A stretch of DNA of 64,000 nt from Lewinellaceae bacterium (GCA_020636325.1 JACJYC010000003.1:372001-436000), one strand, 5' to 3'. Shown: positions 26,563-35,431, numbered from the stretch's first letter. The notes: a model not told the origin generated them from the sequence alone. Numbers and translations: made by a program.

Positions 26563-27381
26563 TCAATACTGATCTTCAGGCAGCAACACAAACCCATTGC
26601 GGGCATATTTGCCGAAATCATCGTATTTGATCCAGATATAGCCGCCCATGCCCCATTGGTTGCCCCAGCAGCTGAGCACCTCGAATGCCTGGTCGTTTTC
26701 ATTGAAACCGACGACAATGAGGGGATAACTCGCGTTGGCCTGCCCGTCGGGGTCCCAGTACCGGGCGCCGGTAAATGACCTGATCCTTTCGTCCGCCTTG
26801 ATCTCGAACAGGACGGGATTGCCGCGTTGCAGGGCTTTTTTGGTTTCGAATACCCGCTGCCGCTCCTTGGTCAGGTCGCTGAAAATATGCAGGTAATTGA
26901 CGATCTTGTACTTCTGCGTGGCCATCACGGCGCCGGGGATTTCCCGGGCGTCATAGGTGACGATGGCGGCATTCACGGTACCTTCCCGGGCCAGGAAATT
27001 CAAGGTCTCTTCAAAGCTGACGGGCTTGCCCGCTCCGGCCAGGTTGAGGCCGATATAGTCCGGACTGAGGTTGACCTTGAAGTTCTTGCCCAGGTTGACG
27101 TAGAACTCCAGCAGGATGGAAGCGCCGTAGGCAATGGATTCACCCCGGATGCCGACCTGCCTGACCGGCATCATGTACGGCTTGAGGCTCTGGGCTTCCA
27201 GCAGGTCGCGGGCGTTGCTGCCGGCGCCCGGAACGTAGGGCAAAAAATGATCGATGAGGGCTTCTTCCGTAATGCCCAGCTTCAACCCTCTGGCGGATTT
27301 CGGCATCATATCCTGGGCAGAAAGCGGTAAAACCGACAAACAGCATAAAACGGGCAACAGCCCGGTAAACAGGTTTTTCAT
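26563..27381 (-). CDS. Secreted papain-like (C1) protein lacking the catalytic residues
   Basis: 272 aa from the ATG at 27381, which gives a signal peptide (MKNLFTGLLPVLCCLSVLPLSA). The fold is recognisable from the C1A C-terminal block 'PLIVVGFNENDQAFEVLSCW' and 'GNQWGMGGYIWIKYDDFGKY'. The usual QGxCGSCW active-site block is replaced by 'QVGIRGESIAYGAS' (no Cys), the His before the VGF/VGY strand is a Tyr ('SYPLIVVGF'), and the Asn of NSWG is a Ser ('LSCWG'). By this reading it is a pseudo-protease, perhaps a binding protein. Downstream of, and in the same direction as, the TonB receptor (156-base gap). Confidence 0.75.
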   Translation of the reverse strand: MKNLFTGLLPVLCCLSVLPLSAQDMMPKSARGLKLGITEEALIDHFLPYVPGAGSNARDLLEAQSLKPYMMPVRQVGIRGESIAYGASILLEFYVNLGKNFKVNLSPDYIGLNLAGAGKPVSFEETLNFLAREGTVNAAIVTYDAREIPGAVMATQKYKIVNYLHIFSDLTKERQRVFETKKALQRGNPVLFEIKADERIRSFTGARYWDPDGQANASYPLIVVGFNENDQAFEVLSCWGNQWGMGGYIWIKYDDFGKYARNGFVLLPEDQY

Positions 27382-27537
27382 GAAGGGGAGGATTGTTGAA
27401 GTACTGGTCGTGTCAAATAGTTGAAGATGTGCTTTGTTCTCAGGTCTATTCGAAACGATCAAACCGATCGATTTCTTTTTTGATCAATAAAAAAAATTCT
27501 CCGGATTCAGAAATATGGCCTGATACAATGTCCGGGC

Positions 27538-29730
27538 TTATGGCGACAAGCGGAATGAAGCGCCAAAATAGAACTGCCTGGGCAGGCCCGGATAATAATA
27601 CCGGGGCGAAGAGCCGGCCGCGTTCACCTGCAACATGGCCGCATACCGGATATCGGCCAGGTTCTCCATCCCGGCAAAGAAATTGCAATGCAGGTACCAG
27701 GTCTTCGTCCGGTTGGACAATACCTTTTCCCAACCCGCACGGAAGGAGCATATGCCATATGCATCCGCTGAAGCCTTATTGGCGTCATCGGCATAAACCT
27801 TATCGGTAAAGTCGTAATTGAGGTGCAGGTAATACCCGGCCCTCAGGCCCAGGTCGGCGGTGAGGTGGGCCCGGACGGGAGCAACCCCGGCAAGCGTATT
27901 GCCCTCGAAATCGCCGCCGGTTCCGTCATAATCGAGGAAAGTGAATTTGCCGGCAGTATAATTCAGGCTCGTATACAGGGATGGGTTTTCCCGGATCCAG
28001 GTTTGTCCGACCAGGAATTCGAAACCCTCGTGGAGGCTTTTTCCGGCATTGACCAGCGCCGGTTCGCCATTCGGCAGTTCACTGGGTACCAGGAGGTGGT
28101 CTACGGTCATCCGGAATGCGGTGATTTCAGCCTCAAGACCCGAAACCGCGGCGCCTGAAAACCGGATGCCGGACTCCAGGTTCCAGGCCTTTTCCGGCAA
28201 AAGATCCAGGCGAAGGCCTGATGCGTAGGAGGACTCCGCTCCCGGCCAGAACGAACCGCTGCTCACCAGCCCGAACCATTCCAGATCCTGTTTTTTGTCC
28301 AGGTAAAAGGACGCGCCCAGTTGCGGTGAAAAAATGGGTTTGGAATGTGCCGAGAGATTCTCCGGAGGATTGTTGGTGAAATGCCACCGGCTCAGGTTTT
28401 GCTTCAGGTTCAGACCCCATTCCACCTTTATGCGTTTCAGCGGAATATTGCCTTCAGCGTACAGGTAATATTGCAGCCGGTTTTCTTTGATCCGGTCCAA
28501 CGGATCGCCGGTAGCGCCCATCGGCAGGGTCTCAAAGGTCTGCTGATCGTATCGTTCGCCGTACACTTCCAGCCCGGCGCTGTATTTCCAGGAATCGGCT
28601 TCAGGCCTCGGAATCCGGCTCAGCGAAAGCCTAACCCCGCCGCCGAGGTTGTTTTCCCGGAGCACGTTGAACGGGCGGACCTCGTCGTTGGTGCGCAACT
28701 GGCCGTAAACGGTGGTCAGCGCCCGCATCTCTGCTGATTCCGAACCCGACAACCAGGCTGTTTTCCGGGTTATTCCGCCGGTAAAGGTATAGGCATCCTC
28801 TCCGCCTTTGACGGCTGCCCAATTCGCCGCAGCTGCCTCCGGATGGTCTCTGAAATCAAGGGCTGTCAGGCTGCTTGGTATCCTGGCATTGATATGCTGT
28901 CCGTAGAGCAGGTAATCCAGCCGTCTGGTTTCCATGGTCCGTTTGGTGTTCTCGTCAAATGCCTCCTGCTGCCCGACCGTTCCCGCCAGGAGCAACGAGC
29001 TGCGGTCGTACCGGTTGTTGGCCCTGTACCCGTCCGCATGGGTATGATTGGCGCTGATCCTCAGGGGGACCATGCCGGATGGGGATGTAAACGGAGCGGC
29101 ATAGGCGTGGGTCTGCCACAGGCCGTACGACCCGGCGAGGGTTTTGAACGCGAAAGGGTAGGGGCTCGTACCCGGCAACCGGATCTGAAGGGCCCCGCCC
29201 GGTCCTGCGCCCAGCCTGGCCGGCGCCGGCCCCCTGCGATAGGCTATCGAGCCCAGCAGGTTGGGGTCCCATTCTTCCACGGCGCTTTCTCCTGCGCCGT
29301 TGGTCAGCGGGATCTCTCCATAATACAAAGTAAGCCGGTTGGTGGCAAAAGGCGAACGGGCGCCGATCCCTCTGACATTGAGCCGGTAGGTGTTAAGGGC
29401 GCCTTTCTGGATCTGGAGGCCCGGCAGCCGGTCGATCACATCGGCGATATTGATGACGGCTTCCCGTTGGATGAGGTTGACGCCGACCCTTATTTCAGGC
29501 AAGGGGCCTTCGGCATTGATGATGGAAAATTTGGCCGCCTCGCGGTCGGACCTTCCGGTGAGGGTGACGCCTTCCAGGTCGATGGTCCATACGTTCGCCG
29601 TATCCTTGTCCGCTTGGGCCAGGACCCGAAAACCCGGGCATAGGAACAGTGCGGTTGCCAGGATTAAATATGGCTTGAAAGGCCTCAATCGATGCGGATT
29701 TTTAATATTGCAAGGCGGTAAGCGCGCCAT
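27538..29730 (-). CDS. TonB-dependent outer-membrane receptor
   Basis: 730 aa from the ATG at 29730. Basic N-terminus and signal peptide ('PYLILATALFLCPGFRVLAQ'). Plug domain at about 45-165 ('VINIADVIDRLPGLQIQKGA', 'LNVRGIGARSPFATNRLTLY', 'GPAPARLGAGPGGALQIRLP') and a long beta-barrel ending in an aromatic residue ('RQFYFGASFRLSP'). It lacks the carboxypeptidase-regulatory prefix of SusC proteins, so it resembles siderophore/vitamin-type receptors. The only plausible ATG lies inside the 3' end of purC, an overlap of 29 bases. The ligand is unknown. Confidence 0.85.
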   Translation of the reverse strand: MARLPPCNIKNPHRLRPFKPYLILATALFLCPGFRVLAQADKDTANVWTIDLEGVTLTGRSDREAAKFSIINAEGPLPEIRVGVNLIQREAVINIADVIDRLPGLQIQKGALNTYRLNVRGIGARSPFATNRLTLYYGEIPLTNGAGESAVEEWDPNLLGSIAYRRGPAPARLGAGPGGALQIRLPGTSPYPFAFKTLAGSYGLWQTHAYAAPFTSPSGMVPLRISANHTHADGYRANNRYDRSSLLLAGTVGQQEAFDENTKRTMETRRLDYLLYGQHINARIPSSLTALDFRDHPEAAAANWAAVKGGEDAYTFTGGITRKTAWLSGSESAEMRALTTVYGQLRTNDEVRPFNVLRENNLGGGVRLSLSRIPRPEADSWKYSAGLEVYGERYDQQTFETLPMGATGDPLDRIKENRLQYYLYAEGNIPLKRIKVEWGLNLKQNLSRWHFTNNPPENLSAHSKPIFSPQLGASFYLDKKQDLEWFGLVSSGSFWPGAESSYASGLRLDLLPEKAWNLESGIRFSGAAVSGLEAEITAFRMTVDHLLVPSELPNGEPALVNAGKSLHEGFEFLVGQTWIRENPSLYTSLNYTAGKFTFLDYDGTGGDFEGNTLAGVAPVRAHLTADLGLRAGYYLHLNYDFTDKVYADDANKASADAYGICSFRAGWEKVLSNRTKTWYLHCNFFAGMENLADIRYAAMLQVNAAGSSPRYYYPGLPRQFYFGASFRLSP

Positions 29731-30643
29731 TTTTGATGCGGTATTCCATATTGCGGGTGTCCGCTTTCCGGAATGACTTACCCGTGATGTTTTCGTAAAG
29801 ATTGATGTATCGATCGGAAACCTCCTGAACGAACTCGTCGGGCATGTCGGGCATTTTCTGTCCTTCCAACCCCTGAAACCCATTGGCCATCAGCCATTCG
29901 CGGACGAATTCCTTGGAGAGTTGTTTTTGTTTTTCGCCCCGGGCCTGCCTTTCCCTGTAACCCTCCAGGTAGAAATAACGCGAGCTGTCGGGGGTGTGGA
30001 TCTCATCGATCAGGAGGATAACCCCGTCTTTTTTGCCGAACTCATATTTTGTATCCACCAGGATCAGGCCCTGTTCTTCCGCCATCTGGGTGCCCCGCCT
30101 GAACAGCCCCCGCGTATACTCCTCCAACCTGCTGTACTCTCCGGCGGAAACCAGCCCTTTGGCAATGATCTCCTCCTTTGAAATGTCCTCGTCGTGGCCT
30201 TCGTCGGCTTTGGTGGCCGGGGTGATGATGGGTTCGGGAAAGGGATCGTTTTCTTTCATGCCGTCGGGCATGGACACCCCGCACAGGGTCCTTTTGCCCG
30301 CGCTGTATTCCCGCCAGGCGTGGCCGGCCAGATAGCCCCGGATGACCATTTCGATCTTGATGGGTTCGCACATTTCCCCGAAAGCGAGGTTGGGATCCGG
30401 TGTACTGAGCAGCCAGTTGGGCACAATGTCCTTGGTGGCGTTCAGAAAATGAGCGGCCACCTGATTGAGCACCTGGCCTTTGTAGGGAATGGGTTTGGGC
30501 AGGATGTGATCAAACGCGGAAATGCGGTCGGTAGCGACCATCAGCATCTTGTTGCCGAAAAAATATACATCGCGGACCTTGCCGCGGTAAAATCCGGTTT
30601 GACCGGGGAAAGAAAAGTTGGTTTCCCTGAGTGCCTGCGTCAT
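29702..30643 (-). CDS. purC: Phosphoribosylaminoimidazole-succinocarboxamide synthase (SAICAR synthetase)
   Basis: 313 aa from the ATG at 30643. SAICAR synthetase signatures: 'YRGKVRDVYFFGNKMLMVAT' at the N-terminus, 'DRISAFDHILPKPIPYKGQV', 'IEMVIRGYLAGHAWREYSAG' and 'LILVDTKYEFGKKDGVILLI' with 'DEIHTPDSSRY'. It ligates aspartate to CAIR with ATP in de novo purine synthesis, in the cytoplasm. The length fits the longer bacterial/fungal-type enzyme. The TonB receptor start overlaps its end. Confidence 0.95.
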   Translation of the reverse strand: MTQALRETNFSFPGQTGFYRGKVRDVYFFGNKMLMVATDRISAFDHILPKPIPYKGQVLNQVAAHFLNATKDIVPNWLLSTPDPNLAFGEMCEPIKIEMVIRGYLAGHAWREYSAGKRTLCGVSMPDGMKENDPFPEPIITPATKADEGHDEDISKEEIIAKGLVSAGEYSRLEEYTRGLFRRGTQMAEEQGLILVDTKYEFGKKDGVILLIDEIHTPDSSRYFYLEGYRERQARGEKQKQLSKEFVREWLMANGFQGLEGQKMPDMPDEFVQEVSDRYINLYENITGKSFRKADTRNMEYRIKNGALTALQY

Positions 30644-30764
30644 TGGTGTTGCATTAAGATGTTTTGGCAGATGTACCGGCAAATTTAGACGCAATTCGTC
30701 AATAAAGCTTATTTTCAGGTCGCAGAACTTTCAAGTAATTTACCGGCCCGCCTTCGGGTACATC

Positions 30765-30834
30765 TCACCCTCTCACTCTCTCACCCTCTCACCCCCTCTC
30801 ACCCTCTCACCCTCTCCCTCCCCCTCTCACTCCA
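30765..30834. repeat. Polypyrimidine/polypurine tandem repeat
   Basis: A degenerate array of CTCTCAC/CCTCTCAC units on the plus strand, seen as GTGAGAGG on the minus strand. It starts in the gap after purC and runs into the last codons and stop of the ferredoxin gene. Strand asymmetry and G runs make it prone to slippage and unusual DNA structure. Confidence 0.8.
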
Positions 30835-31147
30835 ACGCCTCCGGCGCCAGCCTTACCACCAGCCCGTCCAGTTCATCCTTAATCCGGAGCTGGCAGCCCA
30901 GCCGGGAATTATCCTCCACAAAAAAAGCCTGGTCGAGCATGTCGGCTTCGGCGTCCTGCATTTCGGGCAACGCGTGGCTGCTTTCGACATAAACATGACA
31001 GGTAGAACAAAGCGCCATGCCGCCGCAGGTGCCCTTTACCGGCAATTCGTACATTTTACAGACCTCCATCAGGTTCAGGTTCATGTCTGTGGGCGCTTCC
31101 AGTTCATGGGGTTCACCCTCCCTGTCGATCACAGTTATATTGATCAT
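30827..31147 (-). CDS. [2Fe-2S] ferredoxin, adrenodoxin type
   Basis: 106 aa from the ATG at 31147 (the open frame reaches 31228). Four cluster ligands are placed as in adrenodoxin-type ferredoxins: C41, C47 and C50 in 'GTCGGMALCSTCHV', and C85 in 'SRLGCQLRI'. The acidic region 'EMQDAEADML' is the usual partner-docking helix. It is a soluble one-electron carrier; no ISC or P450 partner is adjacent. A minus-strand TATTTTTG box lies at 31173-31180, about 26 bases upstream. Confidence 0.92.
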   Translation of the reverse strand: MINITVIDREGEPHELEAPTDMNLNLMEVCKMYELPVKGTCGGMALCSTCHVYVESSHALPEMQDAEADMLDQAFFVEDNSRLGCQLRIKDELDGLVVRLAPEALE

Positions 31148-31172
31148 TTCTGCTTTTCCGTTGTTTAAACGG

Positions 31173-31180
31173 CAAAAATA
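31173..31180 (-). promoter_or_regulatory. -7 promoter box for the ferredoxin gene
   Basis: Minus strand TATTTTTG matches TAnnTTTG and sits 26 bases before the ferredoxin ATG. No TTTG partner at standard distance. Confidence 0.45.
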
Positions 31181-31250
31181 TTCTTTTAAATCCAATAGGC
31201 CCCGGTGATATTTGTTTTTCTGTATCATTGCATATCAAAACCGAGCAGTC

Positions 31251-31931
31251 ATGAAAATCACTTATTACGGACATTCCGCCTTCGGACTGGAAATGGGCGG
31301 TAAAAACCTGCTGTTTGATCCGTTTATTTCGCCGAACCCGATGGCGGCCGAAATCGACATCAACAAGATACCGGCGGATTACCTGTTGATCTCCCACGGC
31401 CACCAGGACCATGTGGCCGATGCCGAACGGATTGCCAAAAGAACGGGCGCCGGCGTGATCTCCTCCTTCGAGATCTTTACCTGGTTCAACCAGATGGAAA
31501 TAGGCGGGCATCCCATGAATACCGGCGGGAAATATACTTTCGACTTCGGGACGGTCAAGGCAGTCAGTGCGATCCATTCCAGCGTCCTGCCCGACGGGAC
31601 TTACGGCGCCAACCCCATGGGGTTTGTGATCTGGAACGATGAAGCTTGTTTTTATTATGCAGGCGATACCGCCCTGACCATGGATATGAAGCTGATCCCG
31701 ATGACCTGCCCCAAACTCGATTTTGCCGTCTTGCCCATAGGCGACAACTTCACCATGGGCTATGAGGATGCCTTGATTGCCAGCGACTTCATCGGGTGCG
31801 ACACCATTATCGGGGTCCACTTCGATACCTTCGGTTATATTAAAATTGACCACAATGAAGTCCTAAAGGCTTTCGCGGAACGGGGAAAAAAGCTAATTTT
31901 GCCCTCGGTTGGCGAAGTTATTCAATTGTAG
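31251..31931 (+). CDS. UPF0173 metal-dependent hydrolase (metallo-beta-lactamase fold)
   Basis: 226 aa from the ATG at 31251. Starts 'MKITYYGHSAFGLEMGGKNL', standard for UPF0173/YtkL. The metal motif HxHxDH is H49-G-H51-Q-D53-H54 ('LLISHGHQDHVADAE'). Other ligands lie in 'FYYAGDTALTMD' and 'IIGVHFDTFGYIKID'. Cytoplasmic hydrolase with unknown substrate. Divergent from the ferredoxin gene and 40 bases upstream of parA. Confidence 0.92.
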   Translation: MKITYYGHSAFGLEMGGKNLLFDPFISPNPMAAEIDINKIPADYLLISHGHQDHVADAERIAKRTGAGVISSFEIFTWFNQMEIGGHPMNTGGKYTFDFGTVKAVSAIHSSVLPDGTYGANPMGFVIWNDEACFYYAGDTALTMDMKLIPMTCPKLDFAVLPIGDNFTMGYEDALIASDFIGCDTIIGVHFDTFGYIKIDHNEVLKAFAERGKKLILPSVGEVIQL

Positions 31932-31971
31932 CCGGCTTTATCTGCATTTCAAACCCGATAATCGAATCAAG

Positions 31972-32751
31972 ATGGGAAAAGTTATTGCGATTGCAAATCA
32001 GAAAGGCGGTGTCGGCAAAACGACGACTGCCATCAACCTCGCCGCCAGCCTTGCAATCCTGGAGAAAAAGGTGCTGTTGATCGATGCGGACCCCCAGGCC
32101 AACGCCTCCTCAGGGGTGGGCGCCATGCCCGAAGATGTGGAAACCTCCATTTACGATTGCCTGATCAACGGCCTTAGCCCGGAAGAGGCGATCTACGAGA
32201 CCGATACGCCCAACCTCCACCTGATCCCGTCCCATATCAACCTGGTCGGCGCTGAATTGGAACTGATCAACCTGGAAGACCGGGTGCAGGTCATGAAAGG
32301 GATCGTCGATAAGGTCAGGGATGATTATGATTATGTGTTCATCGATTGCCTGCCGTCCCTGGGGCTGATCACCCTGAATGCGCTTACGGCAGCGGATACG
32401 GTCCTGATCCCGGCTCAATGCGAATTCTTTGCACTGGAAGGGCTTGCAAAATTGCAGAATACCATCCAGCTGGTTAAGGATAATTACAACCCGGGCCTCG
32501 AGATCGAAGGCATCCTGCTGTCTATGTACGACAGCCGCCTTCGGTTGGCTTCCGTTGTGGTGGAAAAAGTCCGGGAGATCTTCCCCGACCACGTCTACGA
32601 TACCATCATCCACCGGAACGCCCGGATCGGCGAGGCGCCCAACCACCACATGCCCATCGTTTTGATCAACGCCGGCAGCAAGGGCAGCATTAACTTTTTG
32701 AACCTGGCACAGGAATTCCTGGCCAAAAACAAGGATAACGTCCTGGTCTGA
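31972..32751 (+). CDS. parA: Chromosome-partitioning ATPase ParA (Soj)
   Basis: 259 aa from the ATG at 31972 ('MGKVIAIANQKGGVGKTTTA'). Deviant Walker A KGGVGKTT, Walker A' 'LLIDADPQAN' and Walker B 'DYVFIDCLPSLGLITL' are intact. There is no N-terminal HTH, so it is the chromosomal Soj type. It forms ATP-dependent gradients on the nucleoid that move ParB-parS complexes. Followed 55 bases later by parB. Confidence 0.95.
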   Translation: MGKVIAIANQKGGVGKTTTAINLAASLAILEKKVLLIDADPQANASSGVGAMPEDVETSIYDCLINGLSPEEAIYETDTPNLHLIPSHINLVGAELELINLEDRVQVMKGIVDKVRDDYDYVFIDCLPSLGLITLNALTAADTVLIPAQCEFFALEGLAKLQNTIQLVKDNYNPGLEIEGILLSMYDSRLRLASVVVEKVREIFPDHVYDTIIHRNARIGEAPNHHMPIVLINAGSKGSINFLNLAQEFLAKNKDNVLV

Positions 32752-32806
32752 CGGCCGGATGTTGTTCATTCTCTTATTCCCCAAGCGGGAGCGATAAATC
32801 GGACAC

Positions 32807-33739
32807 ATGGCAAAAAGAATTGCATCCAAAACAGGCGCCAAAGAGGCATTAGGTTCGGGGATCGATGTCCTGTTTACCAAAAAACTGGATCAGGCCATCG
32901 CCGAAAACCCTGAAAAAGTCGTTAAGGACCTCAGCAGCCATTTCGCACTGGTTCCCATCGACCAGATAGAGAGCAATCCCGACCAGCCCAGGAAGGATTT
33001 TGATCCTGAAGCCCTGCAGGAACTGGCGGATTCCATCAAGGTCCACGGCATTATCCAACCGCTGACCGTCCGGCGCCTCAACGCCAAACAATACCAGATC
33101 ATTTCCGGCGAACGCCGGTGGCGGGCATCAAAATTGGCAGGGATCAAAGAAGCGCCGGCTTATATCCGGATCGCAAACGACCAGACCCTCCTGGAAATGG
33201 CCCTCATCGAGAATATCCAGCGGGAAGACCTCAACGCGCTGGAGATCGCCGTGTCGTACTACCGCCTCAAAGAGGAGTGCGCCCTGACCGACGACCAACT
33301 GGCCGAAAGGGTAGGCAAGCAACGCAGCACCATCAGCAACTATATCCGCTTGCTCGACCTCCACGTCGAAGTTCAGAAGGCCATCAAGGAAGGTAAGATA
33401 TCCATGGGCCACGCCAGGGCGATTGCCGGCATCAAGGACAAATTGCTCCACAAGGAGGTCCTGGGCAAGATCCTGGCCAAAGAACTTTCTGTTCGCCAGA
33501 CCGAAGACCTGACCAGCGGATACTCAGGTAACGCCAAGAAAAAAACGCCCGCGCAACCCGCCGCCAGAAGCCTTTCTTCAGAGCATGAGGACATCCTACA
33601 GGATTTTCGCGAATTTTTCGGCTCCAAAAAGATCAAAATGGTCCTGGAAGATAAGGAAGGCGGAAAAGGGCATATCCTCATTCCGTTTGAGACCAAGGAT
33701 CAGCTCCACCACTTTTTCAAGTGTGTTGAGATGCCTTGA
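32807..33739 (+). CDS. parB: Chromosome-partitioning CTPase/DNA-binding protein ParB (Spo0J)
   Basis: 310 aa. N-terminal CTP-binding domain motifs: 'IDQIESNPDQPRKDFD', 'GIIQPLTVRR', 'ISGERRWRASKLAG' and 'ALIENIQREDLNALEIA'. HTH domain at about 150-230 ('LAERVGKQRSTISNYIRLLD'). A C-terminal dimerisation region follows a Lys/Pro/Ala linker. It loads at parS sites and organises the origin region. No parS site with a good match was found in the window. ParA is directly upstream, DUF5683 downstream. Confidence 0.95.
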   Translation: MAKRIASKTGAKEALGSGIDVLFTKKLDQAIAENPEKVVKDLSSHFALVPIDQIESNPDQPRKDFDPEALQELADSIKVHGIIQPLTVRRLNAKQYQIISGERRWRASKLAGIKEAPAYIRIANDQTLLEMALIENIQREDLNALEIAVSYYRLKEECALTDDQLAERVGKQRSTISNYIRLLDLHVEVQKAIKEGKISMGHARAIAGIKDKLLHKEVLGKILAKELSVRQTEDLTSGYSGNAKKKTPAQPAARSLSSEHEDILQDFREFFGSKKIKMVLEDKEGGKGHILIPFETKDQLHHFFKCVEMP

Positions 33740-33819
33740 TGAAAGGTGAACAAAAAGCAAAGGGACTTAACAAATCCCGTGTTTCGCCGCTGTTGGGCGT
33801 CTTTACTTAAAATTGTTGC

Positions 33820-34404
33820 ATGAAAGCCATTTTTCCTGTCATCGGATTGCTGCTCCTGTCCTCCTTCGGACTGCGTGCCCAATCCGGAAATGCAGGGGAT
33901 TCGCTGGCTGTCAACCCGCCGGATACGCTCCGGCCCGTTGCCGTCAAATGGCAGCCGGAACCCAAAAAAGCCCTTATGTGGGCCATCATTCCCGGCGGCG
34001 GCCAGATCTACAACCGGAGGTGGTGGAAAGCGCCCATCGTGTACGGCGCAACCTACGGGATGTACCGGGTGGTGGACTATAACCAGGGCCTTTATCGCCG
34101 GTTCAAAAAAGCCTACCTGGCCAAGCTCAATGACGAACCCCATGAATTTACCGGCACCACGATCGACAATATCCAAACCCTGCGGAACCTGCGCGACCGC
34201 TACGATAAAAAAACGCAGAACGCCTATGTGTACTTTGCCCTGCTGTACGTCCTGCAAGGGATCGAAGCCTACGTAGACGCTCATTTGCAGGGGTTTGACG
34301 TGAACGAGGACATCGGCTTTCACGTGCGCCCAGTGCTGAGCGTCGACCCGGTTCTGGCCCAACCCTCCTTCGGGGTGGGCATCGTCATCCCGATCGGCAA
34401 ATAG
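33820..34404 (+). CDS. DUF5683 membrane protein
   Basis: 194 aa with a signal peptide (MKAIFPVIGLLLLSSFGLRA). The DUF5683 core is visible: 'PKKALMWAIIPGGGQIYNRR', 'WKAPIVYGATYG' and 'YVYFALLYVLQGIEAYVDAH', with two or three membrane segments. The family sits next to parAB in many Bacteroidota; its function is unknown. 80 bases after parB. The end 'PSFGVGIVIPIGK' suggests a final beta strand. Confidence 0.85.
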   Translation: MKAIFPVIGLLLLSSFGLRAQSGNAGDSLAVNPPDTLRPVAVKWQPEPKKALMWAIIPGGGQIYNRRWWKAPIVYGATYGMYRVVDYNQGLYRRFKKAYLAKLNDEPHEFTGTTIDNIQTLRNLRDRYDKKTQNAYVYFALLYVLQGIEAYVDAHLQGFDVNEDIGFHVRPVLSVDPVLAQPSFGVGIVIPIGK

Positions 34405-34529
34405 GCCCCGGTTCGGTTGAGTAAAATCTTATGTGTTAAAATACCCCCGGGAGAAATCTTTTTGCCCTCCCCGGTCGTTAATAGCTTGGGAATTTTCGAG
34501 ATCAAAATGAATTTTCATTGAAATAATGT

Positions 34530-34559
34530 TTTGATCTCTTGGATATTCTCTTATATTTG
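34530..34559 (+). promoter_or_regulatory. Bacteroidota promoter (TTTG, 18-base spacer, TATATTTG)
   Basis: TTTG at 34530-34533 and TATATTTG at 34552-34559 match the Bacteroidota -33/-7 consensus with normal spacing. Transcription would start near 34565, giving a leader of about 120 bases to the ATG at 34685. Confidence 0.7.
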
Positions 34560-34684
34560 TTCTATCAGGAATGGAAAAAGTTTCGTTCCCTTCAAAAGAC
34601 GAAGGCTTAACATTCATTCATTGCCGGAATAAAAGTTCTGGACAAAAGTTCTTTTTTTCTGCTGACCAACACAAACCAATTGCC

Positions 34685-34924
34685 ATGATCCAAACACCGC
34701 TTAGAAGCCGACTGGACCGAGCAAAACAGGCACTTAGTCAAACCATTCAAAAAATCCTGGACATCAATCGAAAGCGGAAAGGTCTCTCACAGACCGATGA
34801 TGTAGTAGAACAGGGGGAAACCCTGAAACAAGAACTCCGGTTGTTGAACAAAATGGCTGAACAACAAGCGCGGGTCGTTCAGACTTACGAACAAAAACTG
34901 AAAAAATCCCCTCAAACGCGATAA
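34685..34924 (+). CDS. Small helical protein of unknown function (79 aa)
   Basis: The frame is open from 34571, but that ATG would be only a few bases from the predicted transcription start, and the segment before 34685 has no domain character, so the ATG at 34685 (MIQTPLRSRLDRAKQALSQ) is preferred. The product is almost all charged helix with heptad-like spacing ('VVEQGETLKQELRLLNKMAE'), likely a short coiled coil in the cytoplasm. It ends 15 bases before the thioesterase gene, so the two probably form an operon. Confidence 0.6.
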   Translation: MIQTPLRSRLDRAKQALSQTIQKILDINRKRKGLSQTDDVVEQGETLKQELRLLNKMAEQQARVVQTYEQKLKKSPQTR

Positions 34925-34939
34925 CCTCCAATTATCAGC

Positions 34940-35368
34940 ATGATCTGGAAACATGAACCTTCGATTGAGGGAATAAACGCCATTTCCCCCAAAACGCTGG
35001 TGGACGCCCTGGGGATTACCTTTACGCGGTTCGGCGACGATTTCCTCGAAGCGCAAATGCCCGTTGATCACCGGACCAAACAACCCGCCGGACTGCTGCA
35101 CGGCGGCGCCTCCGCCGCCCTCGCGGAAACCGTCGGCAGCGTAGCCTCCATATTTTGCCTTGAGGATATGTCGGCACAACTTCCCGTAGGGGTGGAGCTG
35201 AATGCCAATCACCTGAATTCCGCTACCTCCGGTACCGTGACCGCAAGGGCCACACCCTTCAAAATCGGCCGGTCCATCCACGTCTGGCATATTGAAATCC
35301 GCGACGAACAACAAAAACTGATATGTGTCAGCAGGTTAACAATTGCAGTGGTAGATCGCAGAAAATAA
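34940..35368 (+). CDS. Hotdog-fold acyl-CoA thioesterase (PaaI/MenI type)
   Basis: 142 aa. The hotdog motif 'PAGLLHGGASAALAETVGSV' carries the conserved HGG and catalytic Glu of the 4HBT-II type (EntH/MenI/YdiI). 'VGVELNANHLNSATSGTVTA' and 'HVWHIEIRDEQQKLICVSRL' complete the fold. Such enzymes hydrolyse 1,4-dihydroxy-2-naphthoyl-CoA in menaquinone synthesis or other aryl/acyl-CoA esters; with no men genes nearby the substrate is open. Confidence 0.9.
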   Translation: MIWKHEPSIEGINAISPKTLVDALGITFTRFGDDFLEAQMPVDHRTKQPAGLLHGGASAALAETVGSVASIFCLEDMSAQLPVGVELNANHLNSATSGTVTARATPFKIGRSIHVWHIEIRDEQQKLICVSRLTIAVVDRRK

Positions 35369-35391
35369 TCCTGCAACCCCGCCTTTAATCC

Positions 35392-35399
35392 TATCTTTG
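35392..35399 (+). promoter_or_regulatory. -7 promoter box before the choice-of-anchor B protein
   Basis: TATCTTTG, an exact TAnnTTTG match, 33 bases upstream of the ATG at 35432. It overlaps no coding sequence. No clear -33 TTTG. Confidence 0.5.
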
Positions 35400-35431
35400 G
35401 CGCCGCTTCTTGAATTTTAATCACAGCTCGA

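Noticed and set aside
34316..34331. TTTCACGTG core resembling parS near parAB
   Set aside because: Only the central 9 bases fit the 16-base consensus TGTTTCACGTGAAACA; both flanks mismatch and it lies inside DUF5683 coding sequence.
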